5,031 nt of DNA from Synergistaceae bacterium (lineage in GTDB: Bacteria > Synergistota > Synergistia > Synergistales > Aminobacteriaceae), in assembly GCA_017447325.1 (NCBI GenBank), contig JAFSNU010000108.1, forward strand, positions 1 through 5,031. Direction: 5' to 3'. A program made the translations under genes and the position numbers. The notes below the pieces were generated by a model, which was given only the letters and a program-made list of their open reading frames with translations, did not search any database and was not told the DNA's origin. Below, one piece after another: positions 4,583 to 5,031 of this stretch (its first letter is position 1; each line of letters opens with the position of its first letter).

Positions 4583-5031
4583 ATGAAGTTAAGGACATTT
4601 GAAGCAAGCGATGTTCAGGGCAAGAAAGTATTAATGCGAGTTGATTTCAACGTGCCGTTTAAGAACGGAGTTGTGACGGACGACGCGCGTATCAGGGCGC
4701 ATATCCCGACGTTAAAGAGATTGTTGGACGCGGGCGCGAAAGTTGCGTTAGCCTCGCATTTCGGCAGGCCGAAGGGCAAAGTTGATCCCGCGTTCTCGTT
4801 GTCGCAGATCGTGCCGGATGTAGAAAAAGCCTATGGCCTGAAAGTAAAATTTATTGATGACTGCGTCGGCGAGAAAGTTAAAGCAGCTCTTGATGAGTTA
4901 AAGCAGGGCGAAATTATTTTGCTCGAGAACACGAGATTTTATCCTGAAGAGCAGAAGAACGATGCTGAATTTGCAAAGAAGATGGCCGCGCCGTTTGATG
5001 TGTTCGTAATGGACGCATTTAGTGCATGCCA
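4583..5031 (+). CDS. pgk: Phosphoglycerate kinase, N-terminal 149 residues (cut by the right edge)
   Basis: Phosphoglycerate kinase transfers a phosphate between 1,3-bisphosphoglycerate and ADP in the cytoplasm, the first ATP-forming step of lower glycolysis and reversible in gluconeogenesis. The visible N-terminal domain, which binds 3-phosphoglycerate, shows RVDFNVP (19-25), DDARIRAHIPTL (33-44), ASHFGRPKG (57-65), LLENTRFYPEE (113-123) and VMDAFSACH (ending at the edge). Asp21, Asn23, Arg36, His59, Arg62 and Arg118 correspond to the conserved substrate-binding residues. The family usually has about 390-400 residues, so over half lies beyond the window, including the nucleotide-binding domain. 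In VMDAFSACH the common N-D-A-F-G-T-A-H has Met for Asn and Ser for Gly; small changes here occur in the family. The gene follows whiA by 40 bases with its own strong ribosome-binding site. It is probably co-transcribed, perhaps also with an added promoter that I cannot identify. Gap, which often sits between whiA and pgk, is absent here. Confidence 0.96.
   Translation, partial: MKLRTFEASDVQGKKVLMRVDFNVPFKNGVVTDDARIRAHIPTLKRLLDAGAKVALASHFGRPKGKVDPAFSLSQIVPDVEKAYGLKVKFIDDCVGEKVKAALDELKQGEIILLENTRFYPEEQKNDAEFAKKMAAPFDVFVMDAFSAC

Overview
The window reads as an ordinary bacterial chromosome segment. Its core is a tight run of plus-strand genes: a DUF533/TerB-like protein gene, rapZ, yvcK, whiA, and the 5' part of pgk. 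The gaps between them are 4, 5, 17 and 40 bases. The order rapZ-yvcK-whiA is a widely conserved block in Firmicutes, Actinobacteria and several other phyla that carry WhiA. A link to triose-phase glycolysis genes is known, for example, in actinobacteria, where gap-pgk-tpi lie downstream of whiA. The composition is moderate in G+C inside genes, with heavy use of TTA for leucine together with GCG/GGC codons. Spacers are very A/T-rich. These traits, a divergent WhiA and a YvcK with an N-terminal hydrophobic segment make me lean towards an uncultured Synergistota or Firmicutes-like bacterium. That is an impression, not a demonstration.

Layout. Bases 1-344 hold the 3' end of an unrecognised plus-strand gene that runs in from the left edge. 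Bases 345-808 are an A/T-rich spacer with no clear gene. Two short overlapping minus-strand frames (480-599 and 383-532) could be a small gene broken by a frameshift, or chance. The right half of the spacer looks like a promoter and leader: a TATAGT box near 728, an A/T-only inverted repeat at 760-778, a perfect 9-base tandem duplication at 777-794, and an AAGGGGA ribosome-binding site. Bases 809-4542 hold four complete genes, and 4583-5031 the start of pgk, which is cut by the window edge.

How the genes may work together. RapZ is a P-loop nucleotide-binding protein that, in E. coli, adapts RNase E to the amino-sugar small RNA GlmZ. YvcK is needed for gluconeogenic growth and cell-wall homeostasis in B. 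subtilis and binds UDP-sugars. WhiA is a DNA-binding protein tied to cell division and sporulation. Pgk is the glycolytic/gluconeogenic phosphoglycerate kinase. Co-transcription would place cell-envelope precursor control, division control and lower glycolysis under one promoter. The DUF533 protein at the head is the least expected member.

I see no mobile element, CRISPR array, tRNA or rRNA. The more notable points are a probable membrane anchor on YvcK, a basic tail on RapZ, recurrent A/T inverted repeats in the leaders of three genes, and the unexplained upstream region. I found no convincing new biological system.
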